Positions 1-6,282 of a stretch of DNA of 11,653 bases are shown here, piece after piece. A model generated the notes under the pieces. It was given only the letters and a program-made list of their open reading frames with translations. It did no database searches and was not told the origin of the DNA. The DNA is from an uncultured Clostridia bacterium (lineage in GTDB: Bacteria; Bacillota; Clostridia; HGM11514). The stretch covers positions 1 through 11,653 of the forward strand of contig CAKSSZ010000033.1 of the NCBI GenBank assembly GCA_934489915.1, given 5' to 3'. Both the position numbers and the translations under genes were made by a program. Numbering within the stretch: position 1 is the stretch's first letter; each line of letters begins with the position of its first letter.

Positions 1-70
1 GTATTGTATACATAAAAAATCACATCATTTCATTATAATTAAGCTCTGCGGAACATAATTTTGTAAAGCC

Positions 71-104
71 GATAAGGATAGCTGATGATTCAACTATCCT
101 TATC
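71..104 (-). terminator. 11-bp inverted repeat after the small beta-repeat gene, possible weak terminator
   Basis: GATAAGGATAG (71-81) and CTATCCTTATC (94-104) are perfect inverted copies around a 12-nt loop. The hairpin lies 24 nt past the stop codon of the minus-strand gene at 128-334, where a 3' end is expected. On that strand no clean U-run follows, so it is not a textbook intrinsic terminator; it may instead be an RNA-stabilising 3' hairpin. Confidence 0.4.
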
Positions 105-127
105 AACCATGTAAAACCGAAATAAAT

Positions 128-334
128 TTATTCGTATTTATTTTTGCATAGGTAAACTTTTAATTCTGCATCATATTTGCTGTTTACTACAAAGCCTTTA
201 ATAGCGCCGCTTTGGTACTTATTGTCTGTCACCCAAACTTTTTGAACACCCTGTTCGTATTTATTATTACTGATAAAAACTTTTACTACCCCGTTTTCGT
301 ATTTGTTTTGAACAAAATATATTGGTGTTGCCAT
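128..334 (-). CDS. Small tandem beta-repeat protein (DUF6150/7(1) septoil-knot-like)
   Basis: This 68-residue protein is almost entirely a tandem repeat. N/S-K-Y triplets begin at residues 10, 24, 38, 52 and 65, a 14-residue period that drops to 13 at the end. Each is followed by a polar turn and an alternating hydrophobic strand such as VVKVFISN, VQKVWVTD, IKGFVVN or LKVYLCK. The pattern predicts short repeated beta-strands, with no signal peptide or membrane helix. It resembles small proteins grouped as DUF6150, some of which are described as deeply knotted (7_1, 'septoil'); this link is from memory of the repeat style and was not searched. The ATG at 332-334 has a good AGGAGG (343-348) 8 nt upstream. 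It is the last of three AT-rich small genes on this strand, 120 nt after the membrane zinc-ribbon gene. Function is unknown. Confidence 0.75.
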   Translation of the reverse strand: MATPIYFVQNKYENGVVKVFISNNKYEQGVQKVWVTDNKYQSGAIKGFVVNSKYDAELKVYLCKNKYE

Positions 335-454
335 TTTTTATTCCTCCTGTTTTACTTTTCTATTTGTGGTTTTGTATTGATATACTTTTCAATCGAAAAT
401 TAATGATTATATTTATCGCATCGTGCATTATGTAATGATACATCTTCTTACTCT

Positions 455-883
455 TCAGTTATTGATAATGGTTGGCTTTTTGTCTGTATGCTCATTTCTA
501 TGAAATATTTTGCCGCATTTTGAACATTCATAAGTAACATCATAATAAATGCGCTCCCCTTCGATTAAAACATCCTTTTCTATGATCTTTTCCGGGGCAT
601 TGAAATACTTGCTTGTTGACGCTTTTGTTTGCCAGTCAAAATGCTGTTTTTGTCCTGAAGTATTTTGGTATTCTTTCATTCGCTGTTTTTCCTTAAAATA
701 TATGGGCTCTCTTTCAATTTCTTTTTCGGAAATAACGGATGCTTTTTTGCTTTTACATTGAGGACAAGTTGGGAGTTCCAAATAAACAAATAATATTTTC
801 AATAGAATTAGCGTAACAGCTATGATAATGATCCAAATTATTTTTATCTCCTCCTCTCTTTTTTGTTTAATGAGCTGCTTCAC
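455..883 (-). CDS. One-helix membrane protein with C-terminal zinc-ribbon motifs, unknown function
   Basis: A 142-residue protein read from a GTG at 881-883. It has a basic start, a single strongly hydrophobic segment at about residues 15-36, a CPQC motif just after it (about residues 40-43), a charged middle rich in K and E, and a CSKC motif near the end (about 120-123). The two CxxC pairs are about 80 residues apart and could form one zinc site, giving a membrane-anchored zinc ribbon. The start is doubtful. The GTG has only a distant GGAG upstream, whereas a strong AGGAGG (850-855) lies inside the frame, 8 nt before an ATA codon at 839-841. A rare or mutated start there would delete 14 residues and leave the helix at the extreme N-terminus. 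The GTG overlaps the end of the upstream zinc-ribbon frame (stop 867-869), suggesting coupled translation. No family recognised. Confidence 0.65.
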   Translation of the reverse strand: MKQLIKQKREEEIKIIWIIIIAVTLILLKILFVYLELPTCPQCKSKKASVISEKEIEREPIYFKEKQRMKEYQNTSGQKQHFDWQTKASTSKYFNAPEKIIEKDVLIEGERIYYDVTYECSKCGKIFHRNEHTDKKPTIINN

Positions 884-1039
884 TTTGATTCAACGCTCCA
901 CAGTAAGGGCATTGATTCTGTGGTGTTTTTTTCCATTCATTTTGCCTTTGTCGGCACATGGGCGACAATATATTTGTCCGCATTTTTTGCATCGCCTCAT
1001 ATTAGCCCCTGCATGATTACAAATTGTACATTTTGCCAT
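867..1039 (-). pseudogene. Small zinc-ribbon peptide gene interrupted by a -1 frameshift at an A7 run
   Basis: From the ATG at 1037-1039, with AAAGGA (1049-1054) 9 nt upstream, the frame reads a cysteine-rich peptide with CTIC at 4-7, CKKC at 17-20 and CRPC at 25-28. It then runs into unrelated residues and a TGA at 890-892, giving 49 residues. The -1 frame after the seven-A run instead reads KKTPQNQCPYCGALNQ and stops at TAA 867-869. It restores the final CPYCG knuckle expected of such multi-CxxC peptides, so about 57 residues would be the intact product. The slip site in phase reads A AAA AAA, a classic -1 slippery heptamer. A one-base deletion, a sequencing or assembly error, or programmed frameshifting are all possible. 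It is the first of the three small minus-strand genes and abuts the membrane zinc-ribbon gene. Confidence 0.6.
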
Positions 1040-1213
1040 AATAAAACATCCTTTCTGAATTTTATAACACTATTTTATCAATTGTTATATGACAAAATAG
1101 GCCTTACCGTAATGCGGCTTGTACCGCTTGTTATGTTAATATAATATCATGAGGCATGTACCAATTTTGTGCCATATAATATGTTATCATATTTTATAAG
1201 AAAATAAGTAAAT
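1040..1213 (-). other. AT-rich leader between the candidate RNA terminator and the small genes
   Basis: No ORF is credible here. An inverted repeat TATAACA / TGTTATA (1063-1069 and 1083-1089) lies just upstream of the ribosome binding site of the zinc-ribbon peptide and could be an operator, but this is a guess. Several AT-rich -10-like words occur; none has a convincing -35 partner, so no promoter is called. Confidence 0.3.
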
Positions 1214-1247
1214 AAAAAAGTGTGCAGAACAATCGTTGTCTGCACAC
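1208..1247 (-). terminator. Intrinsic terminator of the candidate structured RNA
   Basis: On the minus strand GTGTGCAG (1240-1247) and ACAA (1236-1239) pair with TTGT (1229-1232) and CTGCACAC (1220-1227), leaving one bulged base at 1228 and a 3-nt loop (1233-1235). Six U residues (1214-1219) follow at once. This is a strong rho-independent terminator with no annotated gene just upstream of it on this strand, which is what points to an RNA gene or attenuator. Confidence 0.8.
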
Positions 1248-1430
1248 CGAAAAACACAAACTCCGATTGCTGCTAAACAAACTTAATAGATGAGAATTTC
1301 TCCTACATTTACCAAGAGGAATTTGTGCTTTTACCAAATTCTGGATGGTAAATGTAAAAGGGCATAGGTATCCTTATCCTTGTCATATAGAGAAAGTCTT
1401 GTATCCATTAAAATAAAGTTTGTTTAGCAT
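1214..1430 (-). ncRNA. Candidate structured RNA of about 215 nt, family not recognised
   Basis: A promoter, a folded body and a terminator are arranged as a stand-alone unit. The predicted start (about 1428-1430) coincides with the first base of a 14-bp stem, TGCTAAACAAACTT (1416-1429) pairing with AAGTTTGTTTAGCA (1271-1284). Inside it lies a long hairpin: 11 bp between 1346-1356 and 1304-1314, a 3x3 internal loop, then 7-8 bp between 1335-1342 and 1318-1325 with a 9-nt loop. A small GAGAA/TTCTC hairpin sits at 1292-1302. The 5' side (1357-1415) has a largely unpaired 59-nt stretch with repeated AAGGA words (AAGGATAAGGATACC). A 6-nt CAATCG (1264-1269) can pair with CGATTG in the upper terminator hairpin (1230-1235), a possible switch or pseudoknot. 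The closed 5'/3' stem recalls 6S RNA, but the bubble is too asymmetric to assign it. A leader attenuator for the downstream small genes is the main alternative. Confidence 0.5.
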
Positions 1431-1434
1431 ATTC

Positions 1435-1463
1435 ATCATACCACATTTTTCTCATTTTTGCAA
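1435..1463 (-). promoter_or_regulatory. Extended -10 promoter for the candidate RNA
   Basis: On the minus strand TTGCAA (1458-1463) is followed after exactly 17 nt by TATGAT (1435-1440). TGG just before the -10 makes it an extended -10 element. The predicted start falls at 1428-1430, the outer end of the RNA's closing stem. Confidence 0.55.
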
Positions 1464-1630
1464 TAGGTTTATGTCAAAATTTATTAAAATGGCGATAAGT
1501 ATCTGATGTCACGCAGCAAACCCCATTTGATATCATTGTAATGCACCCATTTTCTTGGTGATTTCCATACAAAGGGGGATGAAAGTAAATCGTTTGAAAA
1601 ACCCGTCCGGCGGTAGTTCTTTCATAGAAA
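1464..1630. other. Gene-free stretch between clpC terminator and the candidate RNA promoter
   Basis: A 68-codon minus-strand frame crosses this stretch but begins inside the clpC terminator palindrome and has no ribosome binding site. A TTGACA word on the minus strand lies in this area but is too far from any -10 to be scored. Nothing else is recognised; a decayed gene end is possible. Confidence 0.3.
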
Positions 1631-1674
1631 GAAAAAGAGCGGCAGCAAAAGTCAATTGACTTTTGCTGCCGCTC
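1631..1674 (-). terminator. clpC operon terminator, 38-bp perfect palindrome
   Basis: 1637-1674 is a perfect palindrome: GAGCGGCAGCAAAAGTCAA is followed by its exact reverse complement. It starts 8 nt beyond the clpC stop. On the minus strand it is followed by TTTTTC (1631-1636) and further T-rich sequence, as in a rho-independent terminator. The other strand shows no comparable U-run. Confidence 0.85.
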
Positions 1675-1682
1675 CCTCATGT

Positions 1683-4115
1683 TTACTTTTTCACGGTAAA
1701 TGCCTGATCCTCATAATCTATGGTGATGTGATCCCCCTCGGTGATTTCCTGTTCCAGCATTTTTTCTGCAATCAGGTCTTCAATATTGGAGGTAATCGCC
1801 CGCCGCAGCGGTCTTGCTCCGTAGACCGGGTCAAAGCCCACGTCAGCCAGGTGGGACACTGCCGCATCGCTGTACTCTGCGGTAATGTGCCGCTCGGCAA
1901 GCCGTGCGGTCAGGCGCCCCAGCATGTTTCTGGCGATTTTTTTGATCGCATCATGAGACAGGGGCTGGAATACAATGATATCGTCAATCCGGTTTAAAAA
2001 TTCCGGTCGGAAGGCTTTTTTCAGCTCGCCCATCACATTTTCCCGCATGGTGTTATAATCGGCGGTTGCCTTTTCCTCATCTGCGGAGAAGCCCAGCGCC
2101 TTTTTCTGATCAATGATCTGGCGGGCACCGATGTTAGAGGTCATAATGATAATGGTGTTTTTAAAGTTGACCCGCCGCCCCTGGGAGTCGGTCAGCATGC
2201 CGTCTTCCATGATTTGCAGCAGGATGTTGAATACATCCGGGTGTGCTTTTTCAATTTCGTCAAACAAAATGACCGAGTAGGGCTTGCGGCGCACCTTCTC
2301 GGTGAGCTGACCGCCCTCGTCATAGCCTACATATCCGGGAGGGGAGCCGACCATCCGGGAGACGGAGTGCTTCTCCATGTATTCGGACATATCAATCCGG
2401 ATCATGGCGTCCTCATCCCCGAACAGGGCTTCTGCCAGAGCTTTGGAAAGCTCGGTTTTCCCTACGCCGGTGGGTCCTAAGAACAGGAAGGAACCGGTGG
2501 GGCGCTTGGGATCTGCTAAGCCCACCCGACCCCGCCGGATTGCCTTTGCAATGGCGGTGACGGCCTCGTCCTGCCCGATGACCCGCTGGTGCAGCAGCTC
2601 TTCCATATGGAGGAGCTTTTGAGATTCTTCCTCCTGCAGACTTTTCACCGGGATGCCGGTCCAGTCAGATAGGATGGCGGCAATTTCTTCTTTTCCGATT
2701 TGCTTCCGGTTAGCTGCGGAGGATTTTTCCCACGCTGTCTTTTTCTCTTCCAGCTCGGATTTGACGGCAGCCTCCTCATCCCTGTATTTGGCAGCCTTTT
2801 CAAAATCCTGATGGCTGACCGCTTCTGCCTTTTCCTTTTCGATCATTTCCAGCTTTTCCTCCAGCTCCTTTAACGCAGGGGGAGCGGTCAGGGTTTGCAG
2901 ACGCATCCGGCTGGCGGCTTCATCAATCAGGTCGATTGCCTTATCCGGCAGGAACCGGTCTGCAATATACCGATGGGACAGCTCAGCGGCAGCCTGGAGC
3001 GCCTCGTCTGTGATGGCAACTCCGTGGTGCGCTTCGTACTTATCCCGCAGACCCTTTAAGATCTGAACGGTTTGCTCCACGGTCGGCTCGCCTACGGTAA
3101 CCGGCTGGAACCGACGCTCCAGGGCGGCGTCCTTTTCAATATATTTTTTATACTCGTTTAATGTGGTGGCACCCACAACCTGCATTTCTCCTCTTGCCAG
3201 AGCAGGCTTTAAAATGTTGGAGGCGTCGATGGCGCCTTCGGCGGCGCCGGCTCCGATGATGGTGTGCATTTCGTCAATGAAAATAATGACGTTTTTGGCT
3301 GCGATGATTTCATCAATCGCCTTTTTCAGCCGTTCCTCAAACTCGCCCCGGTATTTTGCGCCGGCTACCATAGAGGAAAGATCCAGCGTAACGACCCGCT
3401 TATCCCGCAGCAGCTCGGGGACGTTCCCCTCTGCAATTTTTTGGGCAAGACCTTCCGCAATGGCGGTTTTGCCGACCCCCGGTTCGCCGATCAGGCAGGG
3501 GTTGTTTTTGGTACGGCGGCTCAGAATCTGAATCACCCGTTCAATTTCTTTGTCACGGCCGATGACCGGGTCGAACTTTCCTTCCCGTGCCATAGCGGTC
3601 AGATCCCTGCCGAATTCCTCCAGGGTGGGGGTGGAGGAGGCTTCTCCGCCGCCTGTGCCGCCTGCGCCCTTGCCGGACTGAACTGCTCCTGCCAGGTCGC
3701 TGAACAGCTTATGCAGATCTACGCCCAAATCGGACAGGATCCGCAGGGCAACGCTTTCCCCTTCCCGCAGGATCGCCAATAAAATATGCTCGGTGCCGAT
3801 ATAATTATGCCCCAGCCGATTTGCCTCAGCGGCGCTCAGCTCTAAAATACGCTTGGTGCGGGGGGTCAGACCCTCCGGCGCCTTGCCGTCGGGTGCTGCG
3901 GTACCGATCAGCCGGCTGACGCAATCCTCCACCTGCTCTGCGGTGACGCCGGTTTGCTCTAACAGCCGGGAGGCCAAACAATCCTTTGTTTTCAGTAAGC
4001 CCAGCAGCAAATGCTCCGAGCCGATATAATCATGCCCCAAGGCGATGGCGGACTGCTCCGCTGCCTGTAAGGCCATTTGTGCTTTTTGAGTAAAACTGTT
4101 CTGGAATCCTGCCAT
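1683..4115 (-). CDS. clpC: ATP-dependent Clp protease ATP-binding subunit ClpC
   Basis: An 810-residue HSP100/Clp unfoldase that threads substrates into the ClpP protease and acts with the McsA/McsB adaptor. It has two Clp-N repeats (about residues 5-60 and 80-140) and a Gly-rich linker (about 147-158). The first AAA+ domain has Walker A GEPGVGKT (210-217), Walker B ending DE (281-282) and pore loop AKYRGE. A UVR-type coiled coil (about 415-465, FEKAAKYRDEEAA) separates it from the second AAA+ domain, which has Walker A GPTGVGKT (547-554), Walker B FDE (618-620), pore loop GYVGYDEGG (594-602) and EFLNRID near 705-711. ALGF (673-676) matches the usual ClpP-docking loop. Length and order are typical of ClpC rather than ClpB or ClpE. 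The ATG lies 2 nt after the mcsB stop, with AAAGGG upstream. It is last in the operon and followed by a strong terminator. Confidence 0.97.
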   Translation of the reverse strand: MAGFQNSFTQKAQMALQAAEQSAIALGHDYIGSEHLLLGLLKTKDCLASRLLEQTGVTAEQVEDCVSRLIGTAAPDGKAPEGLTPRTKRILELSAAEANRLGHNYIGTEHILLAILREGESVALRILSDLGVDLHKLFSDLAGAVQSGKGAGGTGGGEASSTPTLEEFGRDLTAMAREGKFDPVIGRDKEIERVIQILSRRTKNNPCLIGEPGVGKTAIAEGLAQKIAEGNVPELLRDKRVVTLDLSSMVAGAKYRGEFEERLKKAIDEIIAAKNVIIFIDEMHTIIGAGAAEGAIDASNILKPALARGEMQVVGATTLNEYKKYIEKDAALERRFQPVTVGEPTVEQTVQILKGLRDKYEAHHGVAITDEALQAAAELSHRYIADRFLPDKAIDLIDEAASRMRLQTLTAPPALKELEEKLEMIEKEKAEAVSHQDFEKAAKYRDEEAAVKSELEEKKTAWEKSSAANRKQIGKEEIAAILSDWTGIPVKSLQEEESQKLLHMEELLHQRVIGQDEAVTAIAKAIRRGRVGLADPKRPTGSFLFLGPTGVGKTELSKALAEALFGDEDAMIRIDMSEYMEKHSVSRMVGSPPGYVGYDEGGQLTEKVRRKPYSVILFDEIEKAHPDVFNILLQIMEDGMLTDSQGRRVNFKNTIIIMTSNIGARQIIDQKKALGFSADEEKATADYNTMRENVMGELKKAFRPEFLNRIDDIIVFQPLSHDAIKKIARNMLGRLTARLAERHITAEYSDAAVSHLADVGFDPVYGARPLRRAITSNIEDLIAEKMLEQEITEGDHITIDYEDQAFTVKK

Positions 4116-4117
4116 GA

Positions 4118-5125
4118 TTACTCACCCTTTCCTTTTTGGAATGTATTCCGTAATAAATTTGCCCGTTCAAAATCCCGCTCTGCCGCTGACAGGGCTTTCC
4201 CGCAGCGTTTTTGCAGGGAGGCGGGCTGCACCTCGGTCATCAGCCGGTTCAGCAGCTCCGGCGTGACCTGGGGGAGCATCCCCATGGATACGCCCAGCCG
4301 CAGCCGGGAGGCTAAGGTCATAAATTCTTTGGTGGACATGATCTGCGCATAGGACACGGCGCCGTAGGCACGCCATACCATGTCGCACAGCTCCGCCCGA
4401 TTTTGCTCTGCCATTGCCCGCCGCAGCTCCAGCTCCCGTTCTATGATCTGTTCGGTTACTGACTGGAGCTGACGCAGGGTTTCCTGCTCGGTGATGCCTA
4501 ATGTGATCTGGTTGGAAATCTGATAGAGATCCCCTTCCGCCTGGCTGCCTTCTCCGTACATCCCACGGACGGCAAAGCCGCTTTTCCCGACGGATGCGAT
4601 CAGCCCGTTGATCTGGTGATTTGCCGTCATTGCCGGCAGATGCAGCATCACGGAGGCTCTCATCCCTGTGCCCACATTGGTGGGGCAGGCGGTCAGATAC
4701 CCGGTTTCTTCATCAAATGCAAAGTTCAGCTTGCTTTCCAGCAGGTCGTCTGTTTCATCCGCTTTCCGATACGCCTCCTGCAAATCCAGTCCCGGCACGA
4801 TACTTTGAATCCGGAAATGGTCTTCCTCGTTGACCATCACGCTGACGGTGCGGTCGTCTGACAGCAGCAGCGCACACGGGGTTTTCTTTTGCAGCAGAAC
4901 GGGGCTTGCCAAATGCTCCTCCACCAATGCCTGTTTTTCCAGATCCGGCAAGGTGTTGAAGGGGAGGCAGGAAAGGCGGCTGCCCGCTGCGTCCTTCGCC
5001 CGGCGGATGACTTCTTCTGCCTGCTCTGCCGTCATCTGATTGGGAAAGGGCAGATGGGACAGGTTTCTTGCCAGCCGCACCCGGCTGCTTAATACAATTG
5101 CGTTTTGTTCGGTTTCTTTGGTCAT
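4118..5125 (-). CDS. mcsB: Protein-arginine kinase McsB
   Basis: A 335-residue member of the phosphagen-kinase-like family. It phosphorylates arginines on misfolded proteins, marking them for ClpC-ClpP, and inactivates CtsR. Visible motifs are VLSSRVRLARN (11-21) at the nucleotide-binding start, VNEEDHFRIQ (98-107), the catalytic-cysteine segment CPTNVGTGMRASVMLHLP (147-164), GMYGEGSQAEG (188-198) and a C-terminal RDFERA (317-322). The last fits the RDxxRA motif known in McsB for binding phosphoarginine. Length is close to the usual 350-360, slightly short. Its ATG overlaps the mcsA stop as ATGA, with AAGGAGG 5 nt upstream, so the two are translationally coupled. No key motif is missing. Confidence 0.96.
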   Translation of the reverse strand: MTKETEQNAIVLSSRVRLARNLSHLPFPNQMTAEQAEEVIRRAKDAAGSRLSCLPFNTLPDLEKQALVEEHLASPVLLQKKTPCALLLSDDRTVSVMVNEEDHFRIQSIVPGLDLQEAYRKADETDDLLESKLNFAFDEETGYLTACPTNVGTGMRASVMLHLPAMTANHQINGLIASVGKSGFAVRGMYGEGSQAEGDLYQISNQITLGITEQETLRQLQSVTEQIIERELELRRAMAEQNRAELCDMVWRAYGAVSYAQIMSTKEFMTLASRLRLGVSMGMLPQVTPELLNRLMTEVQPASLQKRCGKALSAAERDFERANLLRNTFQKGKGE

Positions 5126-5598
5126 GCCTGCTCGCCTCCTTCCAGGCGTTTGATTTCATCTCTTAACTGTGCCGCCTGTTCAAAATTCTGTTCTGCAACG
5201 GCTTTGTCCATTTGGCTATGCAGGGATTCCAACTGGGTTTTCACCCGCAGTGCGCCGCCGCCCCGCTTCGGAATCTTGCCCACATGGCGGCTGTGACCGT
5301 GAATCCGATTTAATAAGGAAGGAATCTGGTCGGAAAAAGCACGGTAGCAATCCTGACAGCCGAATTTCCCTTCCTTTGAAAAGCGATCCAGACTCAGCCC
5401 GCAATGGGGGCAGGTCACGGAGGTTTCCCGGAACAGGTTGGGGGTCAGCCACAAGGGATCCAGATCAAAGGGGTCAAAGGAGAACAGCTTCATCTGGTTG
5501 GCACAATCCTGACACAAATTATATTCTTTTTTCTTACCGTTGATAATTTCCTGATAGTGAACAGTAGCTTCATTTTTTTTACATTTGGTACATAACAT
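5122..5598 (-). CDS. mcsA: McsA, zinc-binding activator of the McsB arginine kinase
   Basis: A 158-residue protein with two zinc-binding cysteine sets, C3/C6 with C29/C32 and C63/C66 with C81/C84, followed by a basic hinge and a C-terminal UVR helical hairpin (about 118-153, with FEQAAQLRDEIKRLE). This is the family layout: the zinc modules activate McsB and the UVR part engages partners such as ClpC. It lies 18 nt after the ctsR stop with a full AAAGGAGG before the ATG at 5596-5598, and it overlaps mcsB by 4 nt. In this operon it is expected to be induced by heat and protein damage through CtsR. Confidence 0.95.
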   Translation of the reverse strand: MLCTKCKKNEATVHYQEIINGKKKEYNLCQDCANQMKLFSFDPFDLDPLWLTPNLFRETSVTCPHCGLSLDRFSKEGKFGCQDCYRAFSDQIPSLLNRIHGHSRHVGKIPKRGGGALRVKTQLESLHSQMDKAVAEQNFEQAAQLRDEIKRLEGGEQA

Positions 5599-5616
5599 AG
5601 TAACAACCTCCTTTGC

Positions 5617-6060
5617 TTATGACAGCTTGGTTAACATTTTTTTGAATACGCCCGCCCGGATCTGATCCTTTTGGGGCTGGGGGAGGGGGAGCGCCTGGTC
5701 GGACAGCGCCGCCAGCAGCAACTCCGCTTCCCGCAGGGTGATCCGCCCGTTTTCATAGAAATTTTTGATAAAAATCTGAACCGAAAGCTGGCTGATCTGA
5801 TCTCCTACGGAATTGATGACGTGCATCATATAATTATCCGGGCTCATCGCCACCCGGCGGATTTTAATGGAGCCGCCGCCGCCTCTGCGGCTTTCGACGA
5901 TATACCCATTTTCCACATTGAACCGGGTGGAGATCACATAATTGATCTGAGAGGGAACGCATTTGAATTGCCCTGCCAGCTCGTTCCGCTTAATTTCCGC
6001 CTCACCCTGCTGACTCAGCATATCCAAAATGAATTGCTCAATCATATCGCTCATTTTCAT
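5617..6060 (-). CDS. ctsR: Transcriptional repressor CtsR
   Basis: A 147-residue repressor of class III heat-shock genes. An N-terminal winged helix-turn-helix covers about residues 1-70. It contains VPSQINYVISTRF as the recognition region and the wing ESRRGGGGSIKIRR (57-70), whose Arg-Gly4 tip contacts DNA and is the known target of McsB. The C-terminal helical domain (about 75-147) mediates dimer and McsB contacts. The ATG at 6058-6060 was chosen because AAAGGAG (6070-6076) is 9 nt upstream; an in-frame TTG at 6067-6069 abuts that site and is too close. The gene heads ctsR-mcsA-mcsB-clpC and is autoregulated through the operator in its leader. Confidence 0.95.
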   Translation of the reverse strand: MKMSDMIEQFILDMLSQQGEAEIKRNELAGQFKCVPSQINYVISTRFNVENGYIVESRRGGGGSIKIRRVAMSPDNYMMHVINSVGDQISQLSVQIFIKNFYENGRITLREAELLLAALSDQALPLPQPQKDQIRAGVFKKMLTKLS

Positions 6061-6081
6061 GGGTAACAACTCCTTTATGAC

Positions 6082-6098
6082 TTTGACTTTCTTTGACT
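6082..6098 (-). promoter_or_regulatory. CtsR operator
   Basis: On the minus strand AGTCAAA-GAA-AGTCAAA (heptads 6092-6098 and 6082-6088) matches the CtsR direct-repeat consensus RGTCAAANANRGTCAAA at every fixed position. It sits between the predicted start of transcription and the ctsR ribosome binding site, where bound repressor would block initiation. Confidence 0.92.
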
Positions 6099-6106
6099 TT
6101 AATTAT

Positions 6107-6134
6107 ATTATAGCACATTCTGAAAATTTGTCAA
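6107..6134 (-). promoter_or_regulatory. Sigma-A-type promoter of the ctsR operon
   Basis: Minus strand: consensus -35 TTGACA (6129-6134), 16-nt spacer, consensus -10 TATAAT (6107-6112). A long A/T tract just upstream (6138-6168) could act as an UP element. Predicted transcription start is near 6100, next to the CtsR operator. Confidence 0.88.
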
Positions 6135-6176
6135 GGGTTTTTTTAAAAAAAATTAAAAAAATTTTTCAAATAGCTC

Positions 6177-6205
6177 TTTTCATTTGAAACAAAGTTTGAT
6201 ATAAT
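6177..6205 (+). promoter_or_regulatory. Promoter of the zinc-ribbon membrane protein gene
   Basis: TTTTCA (6177-6182), 17-nt spacer, perfect TATAAT (6200-6205). It diverges from the ctsR promoter across a shared A/T tract. The predicted start near 6212 rules out the GTG at 6211 as start codon. Confidence 0.65.
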
Positions 6206-6233
6206 AAATAGTGGATTGTTTTTTGGGCTTGAA

Positions 6234-6250
6234 CCGTCTTTTGCAGACGG
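6234..6250 (+). other. Small 5'-leader hairpin
   Basis: CCGTCT (6234-6239) pairs with AGACGG (6245-6250) around a 5-nt loop in the untranslated leader, 19 nt before the GGAGG of the next gene. It may protect the message end or affect translation; no ligand-binding RNA family is recognised. Confidence 0.4.
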
Positions 6251-6282
6251 AAAGAATCAATAGAATGCGGAGGAACGTTAGA

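Noticed and set aside
34..39. TATAAT on the plus strand near the window start
   Set aside because: No -35 at suitable distance and no plus-strand gene downstream.
128..334. 42-nt DNA periodicity as a CRISPR-like or non-coding tandem repeat
   Set aside because: The units are imperfect, contiguous and in frame within a gene with a good start and ribosome binding site.
1271..1429. 159-bp element with 14-bp terminal inverted repeats read as a MITE
   Set aside because: No target-site duplication flanks it, and the promoter and terminator placement fit an RNA gene better; a genome-wide copy search could reverse this.
1474..1680. 68-codon minus-strand ORF
   Set aside because: It begins inside the clpC terminator palindrome, has no ribosome binding site and no recognisable domain.
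3264..3782. 172-codon plus-strand ORF opposite clpC
   Set aside because: Antisense shadow of conserved ClpC coding sequence, no ribosome binding site or recognisable domain.
4755..5159. 134-codon minus-strand ORF overlapping mcsB and mcsA
   Set aside because: It is a shifted-frame shadow of two well-supported genes, with Arg/Gly-rich composition typical of such frames.
6211..6282. GTG at 6211 as start of the zinc-ribbon gene
   Set aside because: It falls at or before the predicted transcription start, and the ATG at 6283 has a proper GGAGG.
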